48,774 nucleotides of DNA from Peterkaempfera griseoplana (lineage in GTDB: Bacteria; Actinomycetota; Actinomycetes; Streptomycetales; Streptomycetaceae): assembly GCF_001418575.1 (NCBI RefSeq), contig NZ_LIQR01000366.1:1-48774 (forward strand), read 5' to 3'. Numbering within the stretch: the first letter of the stretch is position 1; each line of letters starts with the position of its first letter. The position numbers and the translations under genes were made by a program. Below the pieces are notes generated by a model. The model was not told the DNA's origin, ran no database searches, and worked only from the letters and a program-made list of their open reading frames with translations. This document shows, piece by piece, positions 8,031-16,690 of the stretch.

Positions 8031-9113
8031 TCACCGGAACAGGGCCAGGTCCACCGCCTCGGCGAGGGCCCGGGCACCGGCGTCATTGGGGTGGACTCCA
8101 TCGCCGGAGTCGAAGGCGGGGGCCAGCCGGGCCGGGTCGTCCGGGGCGGCCAGAGCGGCGGCGAAGTCGGCGACCGGCCAGTCCCGCCGGCTGGTGATGC
8201 CCCGGTTGACGGCCCGCCTCACCTCTTCCTTGCCGTCGCCCCGGAACATCTCGAGGCGGCTTCCCCCGATCGGCGTGAGCGTGCCCAGTACCGGCTGGAG
8301 CCCGTGCTGCCGGGCCCGATGGGCCAGCGTGAAAAGGGCATCGAGGATGTCGTCCGCACCCGCCCCCATGCCCAGGTCGTTGAGCCCGCCCGCGATCAGG
8401 ACATGGGTGGCCTCCGGGACACCCAGCACATCGCGGTCGAACCTGTCCGCCATGGTGGGCCCGAACAGGGGGCCGAGCAGCCGGTTGCCGCCGATGCCCG
8501 CGTTCAGGACCACTCCCCTGATCCCGGCGGCGAGCAACCGGCGCTGAAGGTGGTCGGGATAGCGCTGGTCGCGGTCGTCCGAGGTGCCGTCCCCACGGGT
8601 GACGGAATCGCCCAGGGTGATCAGGACCGGTTCGGCGGCGGGCTCGTCGGTGAGGACCCGGGTGATCCAGTACAGCGAGGTGAAGGTCTCCGCGCTGCTG
8701 GAACCCTGCTCCCCCAGCCGGTTGCCGGGCTCGGCGGCGCCGGTGCGCTGGGCCGAGTGCAGATATGCGCCGGGCTGCGCGTGCCCGGACACAAAGCAGC
8801 TCACCTCCAGTTCACCTCCGGCCGTGGTGGCCAGCGGGACGGGATCGCTGGTCGCGGTCTCGCCCGGCGGGATCTCCCAGCGGTCCACGCCCCGGCGGGG
8901 GACGCGGACACCGCCGTCCAGCGCGACCCCGTCGAACACCAGCGGAGCCCGGCCGAACTCATTGCTGAGCACCAGCCGTACGGCGCCGCCGCCACGCCTC
9001 AGCCGTACGGTCTGACGTACCGTCCGCCCGGAGAAGGAACAGGGCTGCGGCATGAAGGGCGGCACCACGTCCGGATCCCCCAGTGCGGCGAGATGGGCGG
9101 TGGACCAGGCCAT
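8031..9113 (-). CDS. SGNH/GDSL-family hydrolase
   Basis: A 360-residue esterase or lipase-like enzyme. An N-terminal beta-rich domain (about 1-155) precedes the SGNH fold. Block I is LITLGDSVTRGDGT with the nucleophile Ser, block II Gly lies in NAGIGGNRL, block III in AGGLNDLG, and block V Asp/His in DGVHPNDAG. No signal peptide is seen, so it is probably cytoplasmic. ATG 9113 has GGAG eight bases upstream. It is divergent from an ArsR-family regulator with palindromes between them, so the regulator probably controls it. Substrate unknown. Confidence 0.88.
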   Translation of the reverse strand: MAWSTAHLAALGDPDVVPPFMPQPCSFSGRTVRQTVRLRRGGGAVRLVLSNEFGRAPLVFDGVALDGGVRVPRRGVDRWEIPPGETATSDPVPLATTAGGELEVSCFVSGHAQPGAYLHSAQRTGAAEPGNRLGEQGSSSAETFTSLYWITRVLTDEPAAEPVLITLGDSVTRGDGTSDDRDQRYPDHLQRRLLAAGIRGVVLNAGIGGNRLLGPLFGPTMADRFDRDVLGVPEATHVLIAGGLNDLGMGAGADDILDALFTLAHRARQHGLQPVLGTLTPIGGSRLEMFRGDGKEEVRRAVNRGITSRRDWPVADFAAALAAPDDPARLAPAFDSGDGVHPNDAGARALAEAVDLALFR

Positions 9114-9122
9114 GATGTCTCC

Positions 9123-9180
9123 TCAGATCGACGACCATCAATCTCTACGAAGATAGTCGATCTGATCGATGACTGTCGAT
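9123..9180. promoter_or_regulatory. Operator region between SGNH hydrolase and ArsR genes
   Basis: An AT-rich 78-bp gap holds two inverted repeats: 10-bp arms at 9123-9132 and 9156-9165, and a shorter ATCGA-6-TCGAT pair at 9165-9180. The shared core GTCGAT/ATCGAC occurs several times. This is a typical place for an autoregulatory ArsR operator controlling both genes. Confidence 0.6.
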
Positions 9181-9191
9181 ATGATGGGGCC

Positions 9192-9539
9192 ATGAGCGCG
9201 ACAGCAGACGACCGGCATCCGGCCACCGGCGACCTCCGGCTGACCAAGGTGCTCGCGGCCCTTGCCGACCCCGCCCGCCTGGCCATGGTCCGGACCCTCG
9301 CCACCGTCGGCGAGTCCCCCTGCGTCGAGCTGCGCCAGGCCGCGGGACTGACCATCAGCCAGCCGACCTTCTCCCACCACCAGCGCGTACTGCGGGAGGC
9401 CGGGGTGATCCGGGAGCGCGTCCAGGGCCCGCAGCGCATCCTCACGGTCCGGCGCGAGGACCTCGACGCCTGCTTCCCGGGGCTGCTGGCAGCCGTCATC
9501 CACACGGCTGAGGAGTTTCTGAGCAGCCGCCGGACCTGA
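9192..9539 (+). CDS. ArsR-family transcriptional regulator
   Basis: A 115-residue winged-helix protein. The core is KVLAALADPARLAMVRTL, then the recognition region GLTISQPTFSHHQRVLREAGVI and the wing RVQGPQRILTVRREDL. There is no paired-cysteine metal site of the ELCVCDL type. A single Cys lies in ESPCVELR and another near the end (DACFPG), so the signal may not be a metal. The ATG at 9192 is used because the divergent gene and its operator occupy the DNA upstream. The likely targets are itself and the SGNH hydrolase gene. Confidence 0.9.
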   Translation: MSATADDRHPATGDLRLTKVLAALADPARLAMVRTLATVGESPCVELRQAAGLTISQPTFSHHQRVLREAGVIRERVQGPQRILTVRREDLDACFPGLLAAVIHTAEEFLSSRRT

Positions 9540-9585
9540 GCGCAACGGTTCGCTGTCGACGCCTCCGATGAAGCCGCAGGTCGCG

Positions 9586-10599
9586 TCAGCGCACGGGGGC
9601 CGGACCGCTGCTGGCCCGCACGATCAGCTCGGGCCGGAAGGTCGCGTCCTCGCCGCCGTCCTCACCGCGGATCAGGGCGTGCATACGCGCCCACGCCTGG
9701 ACGCCGATCTCCTGCCACGGCACCGACACCGTGGTGAGGGACGGGGAGATGTAACGTGCCAGGGGGATGTCGTCGAACCCGGTCACCGAGAGGTCCTCCG
9801 GGACCCGCCTCCCCCGCTCGGCCAGACCGGTGAGCAGCCCGACCGCCACCAGGTCGTTGAAGGCCAGTACCGCGGTCGCCCCGCTGGCCAGTACGGCCTC
9901 GGTCGCCGCATGACCGCAGGCGGACGAGGAGCCCCCCGCCACCGGGTGCACGACGACCCCCGGGGCACCCGCGGCGAAGTCGTCGAGCCCGCGCAGCCGC
10001 TCGATGCTGGAGATGCTCATCGGCGGGCCCGCGACATAGGCCAGCCGACGGTGCCCCAGGGCGTACAGATGGCGGGCGAGCACCGTGATGCCGGCGCGGT
10101 AGTCCACCGACAGGGACGGCACCGCCGGGGTCGGGGCGGGCCGGTTGACCAGCACCAGCGGATGCAGCCGAGGCGCCAGGCGCTCCAGGACGTCGGCGGG
10201 CATCCGCGCAGCGCACAGCACCACGGAGTCGCACCGCCGGCGCGTCTCCATCGCCAGCAGTTCCTCCTCCTGTGGCGACTCCCCCGAGTCGGCGATCAGC
10301 ACCCGGTAACCGTCCTTGGACGCGGCCTTGGTCAGCCGGTGCAGAAGGTCCTGGAACGCCGGATTCCCCAGGTCGGGGACGACGAAGGCGACCGTCTTGG
10401 TCTGGCCGAGCACCAGGCTGCGCGCGACCTGACTCGGCGTGTACTGCAGCGCCGCGGCCGCCCTGCGCACCCGGTCGGCGACCGTGTGCGCACCGCCGAA
10501 GCGGCCGTTCATCACCCGGGAGACTGTCGCCGCCGACACCCCGGCCTCGGCCGCCACATCCGTGATGGTCGGTCTGCCGGAGCGGCGGTTCCGCGTCAC
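9586..10599 (-). CDS. LacI-family transcriptional regulator
   Basis: A 337-residue protein of usual family length. An N-terminal LacI helix-turn-helix (PTITDVAAEAGVSAATVSRVMNG) is followed by the hinge region QVARSLVLGQTKTVAFVVPDLGNP and a periplasmic-binding-like sensor domain with VLAFNDLVAVGLL and VTGFDDIPLARYISPSLTTV. GTG 10599 has AAGGAG just upstream, with rather short spacing. No sugar transporter or glycosidase is adjacent, so its regulon cannot be guessed. It ends 46 bp from the convergent ArsR gene. Confidence 0.92.
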   Translation of the reverse strand: MTRNRRSGRPTITDVAAEAGVSAATVSRVMNGRFGGAHTVADRVRRAAAALQYTPSQVARSLVLGQTKTVAFVVPDLGNPAFQDLLHRLTKAASKDGYRVLIADSGESPQEEELLAMETRRRCDSVVLCAARMPADVLERLAPRLHPLVLVNRPAPTPAVPSLSVDYRAGITVLARHLYALGHRRLAYVAGPPMSISSIERLRGLDDFAAGAPGVVVHPVAGGSSSACGHAATEAVLASGATAVLAFNDLVAVGLLTGLAERGRRVPEDLSVTGFDDIPLARYISPSLTTVSVPWQEIGVQAWARMHALIRGEDGGEDATFRPELIVRASSGPAPVR

Positions 10600-11218
10600 A
10601 GTGCTCCTTCGGTGTGCTCCGCGCTGCGCGGCGGTGACGGTGCGGTTGGAGGATACGGGCACCCGGCGCCGGGCCGGACGGCAGCTCTCGCCACAGCGCG
10701 GCGGAACGGGGGTTGACCTGGCTGTGAGCGGTGCCGTACCCGGCGGCGAGCAACCGCTTTCCCGTATCGGAAGCCTCCGTCTCGCAGCATGGCGGAGGAG
10801 TCGGCCCACGTGTGCAGCACCGGGGGGTTCCGTACGCTCGCCCGGTCCGGACGGTCGGGACCGGGTGCCAGGTCGGAGCGGAAGGACGCTCGCGTCGCGT
10901 AGGTGTTCCTGATCCCGTGGCTGCCCGGCATCGCTTGCATCACCTTCGGGCCGGTACCCGCCTCGCCGTACCTGTCCTTCACACATGACAACCTACTCCA
11001 GCCTCGGACTTCGCAGGATTCGCCGACCGGACCGGGATGTTCCGCGACAGCAAGTCCCGGACGTCGCTCAAGCGGTGCGTCGGTGGCAGCCCAGGCCCGG
11101 GCGGGCTCGGCTCGGCGGGATGCGCGGGCACGCCAGGCCGGGAGAACCGCGTACCGGGCCTCCGGCGCCGCGGTTATAGTCGGTGACCGCAGGCAGCTGA
11201 CCATCCCGGGGGACCCGC
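10600..11218. other. Intergenic stretch without a credible gene
   Basis: About 620 bases between the divergent LacI and HxlR genes. Open frames exist on both strands, but none has a good ribosome site with family similarity. A TATAGT-like -10 at about 11174 probably belongs to the HxlR gene. Confidence 0.5.
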
Positions 11219-11614
11219 ATGGCCGACGAGACGATCTGGACGGCGGCCGCAGCGACCGGTGACCCCGAGCAGGCCTGTCCGGTCAGCCCCGTGGTCGACC
11301 TGGTCTTCAGCCGGTGGACCACGCCGATCCTGTGGACCCTCCACACACACGGGCGGCAGCGGTTCGTGGAGCTGCACCGGCGGATCGCCGTGATCACCCC
11401 CAAGGTGCTGACCCAGCGGCTCCGCCAGCTCGAACGCGACGGGCTGATCGTGCGCACCCACTACCGGGAGGTCCCCCCTCGGGTGGAGTACGAGATGAGC
11501 GACCTCGGCCGCAGCCTCGCCCCGCTCTTCGCCCACCTCGCCGAGTGGGGCGCCGCCAATCTGGGCAGGGTGGAACAGGCCCGGCACGACCACGACGCCG
11601 CCCCCGCCCGCTGA
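11219..11614 (+). CDS. HxlR-family transcriptional regulator
   Basis: A 131-residue winged-helix protein. The HxlR features are the N-terminal cysteine in QACPVSPVVDLVFSRWTTPILWTL, then FVELHRRIAVITPKVLTQRLRQLERDGLI and the wing REVPPRVEYEMSDLGRSL. In this family the cysteine often senses electrophiles or oxidants. ATG 11219 has GGGGGA upstream. The neighbouring PhzF-like gene is convergent, so no target is evident. Confidence 0.92.
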   Translation: MADETIWTAAAATGDPEQACPVSPVVDLVFSRWTTPILWTLHTHGRQRFVELHRRIAVITPKVLTQRLRQLERDGLIVRTHYREVPPRVEYEMSDLGRSLAPLFAHLAEWGAANLGRVEQARHDHDAAPAR

Positions 11615-11621
11615 CCGCACG

Positions 11622-11657
11622 GCTGCGCCCCGGGGCCGTCGGGTCCCGGGGCGCAGC
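11622..11657. terminator. Hairpin terminator between convergent genes
   Basis: A perfect 13-bp inverted repeat (arms 11622-11634 and 11645-11657, 10-nt loop), eight bases after the HxlR stop and 50 bases from the end of the convergent PhzF-like gene. Confidence 0.85.
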
Positions 11658-11708
11658 GACTTTCTGACTGCCGGTCAGGTGTGCCCGGCACTCCCGGGAC
11701 GGCAGCCC

Positions 11709-12599
11709 TCAGCGGCCGATCGGCACCGCCTGTCCGCTCACCCGTACCCGGGCATCGTCCGGGTCCACATCGACCAGCAGCCTGCTGGGGCGGCCCATGT
11801 CCTCGCCCTGACGGAGCGTGATGCTCGCGGGCTCCCGCACCAGTCCGAGAGTGCGCAGATAGCCGCCGAAGGCGGCTGCGGCCGCACCGGTCGCGGGATC
11901 CTCCACCACCCCGCCGACCGGGAAGGGGTCGCGCACATGGAACTCCCGCTCCGTCTCGCGCCACACCAGTTGCAGGGTGGTCCAGCCGTACCGCCGCATC
12001 ACCTCGGCAAGCCCGTCGAAGTCGTAGTCCAGATCGCCCAGCCTCTCCCGCGAACGGGCGGCCAGCACCAGATGCCGCACGCCGCCGAAGGAGACATGCG
12101 GTGGCAGTTCGGGATCGAGGTCCGCCCTCCCCCAGCCGAGCGCGCCCAGCGCGGCGTCGACCTCGGCGGGCTCGGCCGGACGCGAGACGGTCGCCACGCT
12201 GGTGAGCGTCGCACGGGCCACCGCACCGGCACCGTCCCTGGCCGTCGTCACCGGGATCTCCCCCGCCGGGGTGTCCAGCAGCAGCTCACCCGGCCCGATG
12301 CGGTCGGCCAGCGCCACGGCGGTCGCGACGGTGGCGTGACCGCAGAACGCCACCTCCGCGAGCGGGCTGAAGTACCGCACCGAGAAGCGCCGCCGCACCA
12401 CATCGGCCCGGGTGACGAACGCGGTCTCGGAGTACCCCACCTCGGCGGCGAGGGCGAGCATCTCCGCATCGCCGAACCCGGAGGCGTCCAGGACCACCCC
12501 CGCGGGGTTCCCCCCGGCCGGGTCGGCGGTGAAGGCGGCGTACCGCAGGGTGTCGGCGGTGAGGATGCGGGCTGTGGCGTCGGCGTTCATACCGCTCAC
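11709..12599 (-). CDS. PhzF-family isomerase-like protein
   Basis: A 296-residue protein of the PhzF / diaminopimelate-epimerase fold. The N-terminal pattern LRYAAFTADPAGGNPAGVVLDA, catalytic-type Glu in YSETAFVT, the GHAT motif in VAFCGHATVATAVAL, and EDPATGAAAAAFGGYL are all present. No other phenazine genes are near, so this is one of the many stand-alone family members with unknown substrate. GTG 12599 is chosen because GAGG lies seven bases upstream; ATG 12590, three codons later, lacks a clear site. Confidence 0.88.
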   Translation of the reverse strand: MSGMNADATARILTADTLRYAAFTADPAGGNPAGVVLDASGFGDAEMLALAAEVGYSETAFVTRADVVRRRFSVRYFSPLAEVAFCGHATVATAVALADRIGPGELLLDTPAGEIPVTTARDGAGAVARATLTSVATVSRPAEPAEVDAALGALGWGRADLDPELPPHVSFGGVRHLVLAARSRERLGDLDYDFDGLAEVMRRYGWTTLQLVWRETEREFHVRDPFPVGGVVEDPATGAAAAAFGGYLRTLGLVREPASITLRQGEDMGRPSRLLVDVDPDDARVRVSGQAVPIGR

Positions 12600-12613
12600 A
12601 TTTCCACCTCGGC

Positions 12614-12638
12614 TCGCCTGACGACATACGGCAGGCGA
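12614..12638. promoter_or_regulatory. Inverted repeat upstream of the PhzF-like gene
   Basis: A perfect 7-bp inverted repeat (TCGCCTG / CAGGCGA) with an 11-bp spacer lies just before the start at 12599. It may be an operator or a weak 5-prime hairpin. The 12600-12784 gap also contains a 14-bp direct repeat of GGCGCCGGACGGCA. Confidence 0.35.
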
Positions 12639-12784
12639 AAGGCGGCCGACATCGGGCGCCGGACGGCAGGGCCCGCGGCAGGCGCCGGACGGCACGCGAC
12701 AACCTCCGGCCCGCGAGCGGCAGACGACCCGCGCCGGCCGCGGGGACGCCGCTTCCGGGCCGGCCCATCCCGGAAGCCTCCGGG

Positions 12785-13483
12785 CTATGCGTCCCCGGCG
12801 AGCGCCGCCGCGACGGCCGCCTCGGCATGCAGTCGCGCGGTGCGGAAGACCGGCACCGGACTGTCCTCGGCGCGGACCAGCAGCTCGATCTCCGTACAGC
12901 CGAGCACGATCCCCTCGGCCCCGGCGTCCACCAGGTCCCGGATCACGGCCCGGTAGGCGGCGCGCGACTCCTCCCGGACGACACCGAGGCACAGCTCCTC
13001 GTAGATCACCCGGTGGACCGTGCTGCGCCCCTCCGCTTCCGGGACCAGCACCTCCAGGCCGTGCCCCGCCAGCCGGCCGCGGTAGAAGTCCTGTTCCATG
13101 GTGAAGGCGGTGCCGAGCAGCCCCACCCGGCGCAGGCCGGCCGCCCGTACCGCCTCCGCCGTGGTGTCGGCCAGGTGCAGCAGGGGGACATCGACGGCGG
13201 CGGCCACCTGGTCGGCGACCTTGTGCATGGTGTTGGTGCAGATCAGCAGCAGTTCCGCACCGGCGGACTCGACCGACCTGGCGGCCTCGGCCAGCAGTGC
13301 GCCGGCCTCCTCCCACGCCCCGGCGGCCTGCAGCCGCTCGACCTCCGCGAAGTCCACGGAGTACAAGACGCACTTCGCGGAGTGGAGGCCCCCCAGGCGC
13401 TCCCGGGTGAACTCGTTGAGTAGCCGGTAGTACTCCGCCGTCGACTCCCAGCTCATACCGCCGAGCAATCCGATGGTTCGCAT
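12785..13483 (-). CDS. Aspartate/glutamate racemase family protein
   Basis: A 232-residue, cofactor-independent racemase. The N-terminal RTIGLLGGMSWEST signature and the two catalytic cysteines, in LLICTNTMHK and VLGCTEIELL, are present. Family members racemise aspartate, glutamate or other amino acids using the cysteine pair. ATG 13483 has GAGTGG upstream; the open frame extends 16 codons further without similarity. It is transcribed toward the PhzF-like gene across a 185-bp gap and may share its transcript. Substrate not determined. Confidence 0.9.
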   Translation of the reverse strand: MRTIGLLGGMSWESTAEYYRLLNEFTRERLGGLHSAKCVLYSVDFAEVERLQAAGAWEEAGALLAEAARSVESAGAELLLICTNTMHKVADQVAAAVDVPLLHLADTTAEAVRAAGLRRVGLLGTAFTMEQDFYRGRLAGHGLEVLVPEAEGRSTVHRVIYEELCLGVVREESRAAYRAVIRDLVDAGAEGIVLGCTEIELLVRAEDSPVPVFRTARLHAEAAVAAALAGDA

Positions 13484-13612
13484 CGCGCCACTCTCACACG
13501 CCGGGACGCCGGGGACAAGATCGCCGGGCACTGCGCCCGGCGGCGGTCCGCGCGGACGTCGATGTCGTTTTCTCGCCAGACCGAAGCTGCGGTGAGGGGC
13601 GATGCTTGGGGG

Positions 13613-15241
13613 GTGACTTTGGACTTTGACTCCTGCGTCCGCGCCGTGCAGTCGAAGGACACCCGTTTCGACGGGTGGTTCTTCACCGCGGTGCTCACCA
13701 CCCGTATCTACTGCCGGCCAGGCTGTCCCGTGGTCCCGCCGAAGCCCGAGAACATGACCTTCTACCCCAGCGCGGCCGCCGCGCAGCAGGCGGGCTTCCG
13801 CGCCTGCAAGCGGTGCCGGCCGGATGCGGCGCCCGGGTCACCGCAGTGGAACGAGCGGGCCGACCTGGTCGCCAGGGCGATGCGGCTGATCGCCGACGGT
13901 GTGGTGGACCGCGAGGGTGTACCCGGCCTCGCCGCCCGGCTGGGGTACAGCGCCCGCCAGGTGGAGCGGCAGCTGTTCTCCGAACTCGGCGCCGGCCCGC
14001 TGGCGCTGGCCAGGGCGCAGCGGGCGCAGACCGCCAGGCTGCTGGTCGAGACCACCGCGATGCCGATGGGCGAGATCGCCTTCGCCGCCGGTTTCAGCTC
14101 CATCCGCACCTTCAACGACACCGTCCGTGAGGTGTTCGCCCTGTCGCCGAGCGAGCTGCGCGCACGGGTCGCCAAGGGCCGTCCGACCGCCGCGGCCGGC
14201 ACCCTCTCGCTGCGGCTGCCGTTCCGGCACCCGCTCAACCCGGACAACCTGTTCGGTCACCTGGCGGCCACGGCGGTACCCGGCGTGGAGGAGTGGCGTG
14301 CGGGGGCCTACCGGCGCACCCTGCGGCTGCCGCACGGCACCGGGATCGCGGCGCTGCGGCCGGAGCCCGACCACATCGCCTGCCAGCTGTGGCTCACCGA
14401 CTGGCGGGATCTGTCGCAGGCGATCAGCCGCTGCCGTCGCATGCTCGACCTGGACGCCGACCCGGTCGCGGTGGACGCCCTGCTCTCCGAGGACCCGGTG
14501 CTGGCGCCGCTGGTGGCGAAGGGGCCGGGACGCCGGGTGCCGCATGTCGCCGACGGTGCCGAGTTCGCCGTACGCGCGGTGCTCGGCCAGCAGATCTCGA
14601 CCGCGGCCGCGCGCACCCATGCGGGCCGGCTGGTGGCGGCGTACGGCGAACCGGTGGACGACCCCGCCGGTGGTCTCAGTCACCTCTTCCCGTCCCCGGA
14701 GGCGCTGGCCGACCACGATCCGGCGGCCCTGGCCATGCCGCAGAGCCGCCGCAACACCCTGGCCGCGCTGGTACGCGCCCTCGCGGACGGCACCCTGGAC
14801 CTGGACGTCGGCAGCGACTGGCAGCGGGCCCGGGCCCAGCTCGCGGAGCTGCCGGGCTTCGGGCCGTGGACCGTCGAGACCATCGCCATGCGGGCACTCG
14901 GCGATCCCGACGCCTTCCTGCCCACCGATCTGGGGGTGCGGTACGCGGCCCGGGATCTGGGGCTGCCCACCACGCCGGCGGCGCTGACCAGGCATGCTGC
15001 GGCCTGGCAGCCGTGGCGGGCCTATGCCACGCAGTATCTGTGGGCGGTGGGCGACCATCCGATCAACGTCCTGCCCACGGCGGACTCGCGACCCACGAAG
15101 GCCGCAGCGGGCGTCCGGCGTCCGGCCGCGCCCCGCCCGGCCGGTGCCGCCGGCCCCTCCCGACCGGACGACGGCCCGGCCGCCGTCGCCACCCCCGGCG
15201 TCCCCGGCGCCTCCGAGGAAACGGACGGTACGTCATCGTGA
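13613..15241 (+). CDS. alkA: Ada-AlkA fusion: alkylation-responsive regulator and 3-methyladenine glycosylase
   Basis: A 542-residue fusion. The N-terminal Ada zinc domain has four cysteines (YC, GC, AC, RC between about 31 and 68), one of which is the methyl acceptor in this family. An AraC-type helix-turn-helix follows (SARQVERQLFSEL and IRTFNDTVREVF). The AlkA part contains the helix-hairpin-helix ELPGFGPWTVETIAMRAL and catalytic Asp in FLPTDLGV. A Pro/Ala-rich tail of about 50 residues ends the protein. The start is uncertain: GTG 13613, TTG 13619 and an upstream ATG at 13562 are all in frame; G-rich sequence just upstream favours the first two. It is coupled to ogt, the same order as alkA-ogt in Mycobacterium tuberculosis. 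Confidence 0.92.
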   Translation: MTLDFDSCVRAVQSKDTRFDGWFFTAVLTTRIYCRPGCPVVPPKPENMTFYPSAAAAQQAGFRACKRCRPDAAPGSPQWNERADLVARAMRLIADGVVDREGVPGLAARLGYSARQVERQLFSELGAGPLALARAQRAQTARLLVETTAMPMGEIAFAAGFSSIRTFNDTVREVFALSPSELRARVAKGRPTAAAGTLSLRLPFRHPLNPDNLFGHLAATAVPGVEEWRAGAYRRTLRLPHGTGIAALRPEPDHIACQLWLTDWRDLSQAISRCRRMLDLDADPVAVDALLSEDPVLAPLVAKGPGRRVPHVADGAEFAVRAVLGQQISTAAARTHAGRLVAAYGEPVDDPAGGLSHLFPSPEALADHDPAALAMPQSRRNTLAALVRALADGTLDLDVGSDWQRARAQLAELPGFGPWTVETIAMRALGDPDAFLPTDLGVRYAARDLGLPTTPAALTRHAAAWQPWRAYATQYLWAVGDHPINVLPTADSRPTKAAAGVRRPAAPRPAGAAGPSRPDDGPAAVATPGVPGASEETDGTSS

Positions 15242-15753
15242 CGAGCGCTCCTGCCCACACCGTGGTGGACAGCCCCTGCGGTCCGCTCACCCTGGTCGCC
15301 AGGGACGGTGCCCTCGCCGGGCTCTACATGCACGGTCAGCGGCACCGTCCCGCTCAGGAGTCCTTCGGCCCGCGCACCCGGCTGCCCGTCCTCGCCCGCG
15401 TCGCCGAGCAGTTGGACGCCTACTTCGCGGGCGACCTCACCCGCTTCGACCTGGACCTCTCGCTGGACGGCACCGCGTTCCAGCGGAGCGTGTGGGCGGG
15501 GCTGCTCACCATCCCGTACGGCATGACCGTCTCCTACCGCGAGCTGGCCGAGCAGCTGGGGCAGCCGGGTGCCTCGCGGGCGGTCGGGCTTGCCAACGGC
15601 AGGAACCCGATCGGCATCATCGTTCCCTGCCACCGGGTCGTCGGCGCCAACGGCAGCCTGACGGGCTACGGCGGGGGGCTGGACCGCAAGCGGTGGCTGC
15701 TGGAGTTCGAACGCGGCGCACAGCAGACCGTACTCGGCGACGCCTTCGCCTGA
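15238..15753 (+). CDS. ogt: Methylated-DNA-[protein]-cysteine S-methyltransferase
   Basis: A 171-residue suicide enzyme that takes the alkyl group from O6-alkylguanine. The active site is PCHR in IGIIVPCHRVVGANGSLTGYGGGLDRKRWLLEFE, and the DNA-binding helix-turn-helix is GMTVSYRELAEQLGQPGASRAVGLANG with the arginine finger. The GTG start overlaps the alkA TGA as GTGA (15238-15241), so the two repair proteins are translationally coupled. A strong hairpin follows. Confidence 0.95.
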   Translation: MTSAPAHTVVDSPCGPLTLVARDGALAGLYMHGQRHRPAQESFGPRTRLPVLARVAEQLDAYFAGDLTRFDLDLSLDGTAFQRSVWAGLLTIPYGMTVSYRELAEQLGQPGASRAVGLANGRNPIGIIVPCHRVVGANGSLTGYGGGLDRKRWLLEFERGAQQTVLGDAFA

Positions 15754-15781
15754 CACCTCCACGCCGCCGGCTCCCCCGAGG

Positions 15782-15820
15782 CTCCGGCGGACGGCCGCGA
15801 CGACGCGCCGTCCGCCGGAG
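15782..15820 (+). terminator. Hairpin terminator after ogt
   Basis: A perfect 14-bp inverted repeat (arms 15782-15795 and 15807-15820, 11-nt loop) lies 28 bases past the ogt stop, between convergent genes. Confidence 0.85.
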
Positions 15821-15901
15821 TTCAGCCGCAGTCGGCCGGGGTCAGCAGGTGTGCTGCGCCTGCCGGGATGCCCGCACCGGCCGGGTGGGCGGCCGCAGTG
15901 G

Positions 15902-16540
15902 TCACTTCCGGGTCGTACCGCCCTTGCCCGGCAGGGGCAGCGGAGGGCAGTCCGGCTTGCCCTTGGCCGGCTTGCCGTCGGCGACGACCCGGCCGTTCAC
16001 CACCTTCACGACGGGCTTCCCCGGCCGACCGGCCGCCGGAGCACCACCCTTGACCACCTTGATGTCGCACACCACCACACCGCCCTTGCCGCCCTTGCCC
16101 GGCAGGGGCAACGGGGGGCAGCTCGGCTTGCCCTTGACCGGCTTGCCGTCGACGACGACCCGGCCGTTCACCACCTTCACCACGGACTTCCGCGGCCGAC
16201 CGCCCGCCGGAGCACCACCCTTCACCACCTTGATGTCACACACCACCACACCGCCCTTGCCACCCCTCCCCGGCAGGGGCAACGGGGGGCAGCTCGGCTT
16301 GCCCTTGACCGGCTTGCCGTCGACGACGACCCGGCCGTTCACCACCTTCACCACGGACTTCCCCGGCTTACCGCCCGCCGGAGCACCACTCTTCAGGAAG
16401 CACTGGACGACCGTGCCATGGCGGCCGGCGGACGTGGGGTGCGTGGTGGGCGAGGCGGCGGCGCTGCTCGCCGACGCGGTCACCACCGCGGCCACGCTGA
16501 TGCCTGCCGTGAGGCCTGCGAGTATCCGGTTCCTCTGCAT
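15902..16540 (-). CDS. Secreted protein made of three 57-residue repeats
   Basis: A 212-residue protein from ATG 16540. A Sec signal peptide (about 1-32, MQRNRILAGLTAG then hydrophobic to ASA) is followed by a short Ser/Thr/His-rich piece and three near-identical units. Each has a cysteine in VVxC(D/F)(I/L)K, then GGAPAGG, SVVKVVNGRVVVDGKPVKGKP and a second cysteine in (S/D)CPPLPLPG, so six cysteines form three pairs. I recognise no family. Lysine and glycine are abundant, giving a strongly basic exported protein. It is divergent from the response regulator at 16691 across about 150 bp, which suggests control by, or a role in, that two-component system. The ribosome site is poor: AGGAG lies 13 bases upstream. 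Confidence 0.8.
   Translation of the reverse strand: MQRNRILAGLTAGISVAAVVTASASSAAASPTTHPTSAGRHGTVVQCFLKSGAPAGGKPGKSVVKVVNGRVVVDGKPVKGKPSCPPLPLPGRGGKGGVVVCDIKVVKGGAPAGGRPRKSVVKVVNGRVVVDGKPVKGKPSCPPLPLPGKGGKGGVVVCDIKVVKGGAPAAGRPGKPVVKVVNGRVVADGKPAKGKPDCPPLPLPGKGGTTRK
15905..16415. repeat. Three tandem copies of a 171-bp coding repeat
   Basis: The same string CTTGCCGTCG recurs at 15971, 16142 and 16313, giving an exact period of 171 bp (57 codons). Copies two and three are nearly identical at DNA level; the copy nearest the stop has diverged most. This indicates recent duplication inside the gene. Confidence 0.9.
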
Positions 16541-16690
16541 GGACTGACTCACTCTCCTGTTCCGGCCGCCCCGGGGGGCGTCGGCAACTGGCTGATCGGA
16601 CGCTTCGCAGTCTGGTTCGGCGTAGCTGAAGCCTTGCTGAGGGAGCAACAGATGATCTTCATGTTCGCCTTAGCCTGACCCCTGCATCCT

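Noticed and set aside
7851-8034. Upstream extension of the dehydratase frame that overlaps the SGNH stop as GTGA
   Set aside because: It crosses a perfect 14-bp hairpin and encodes Arg/Pro/Gly-rich sequence with no similarity; the overlap looks accidental.
10596-11262. Long frames on both strands between the LacI and HxlR genes, including a stretch with MFRDSKS that recalls DUF397
   Set aside because: Only a few residues match, no neighbouring helix-turn-helix gene, and no ribosome site.
11709-13373. One 554-codon minus-strand frame that would fuse the racemase region to the PhzF-like protein
   Set aside because: The upstream part reads the racemase gene out of frame; two separate genes with their own starts fit better.
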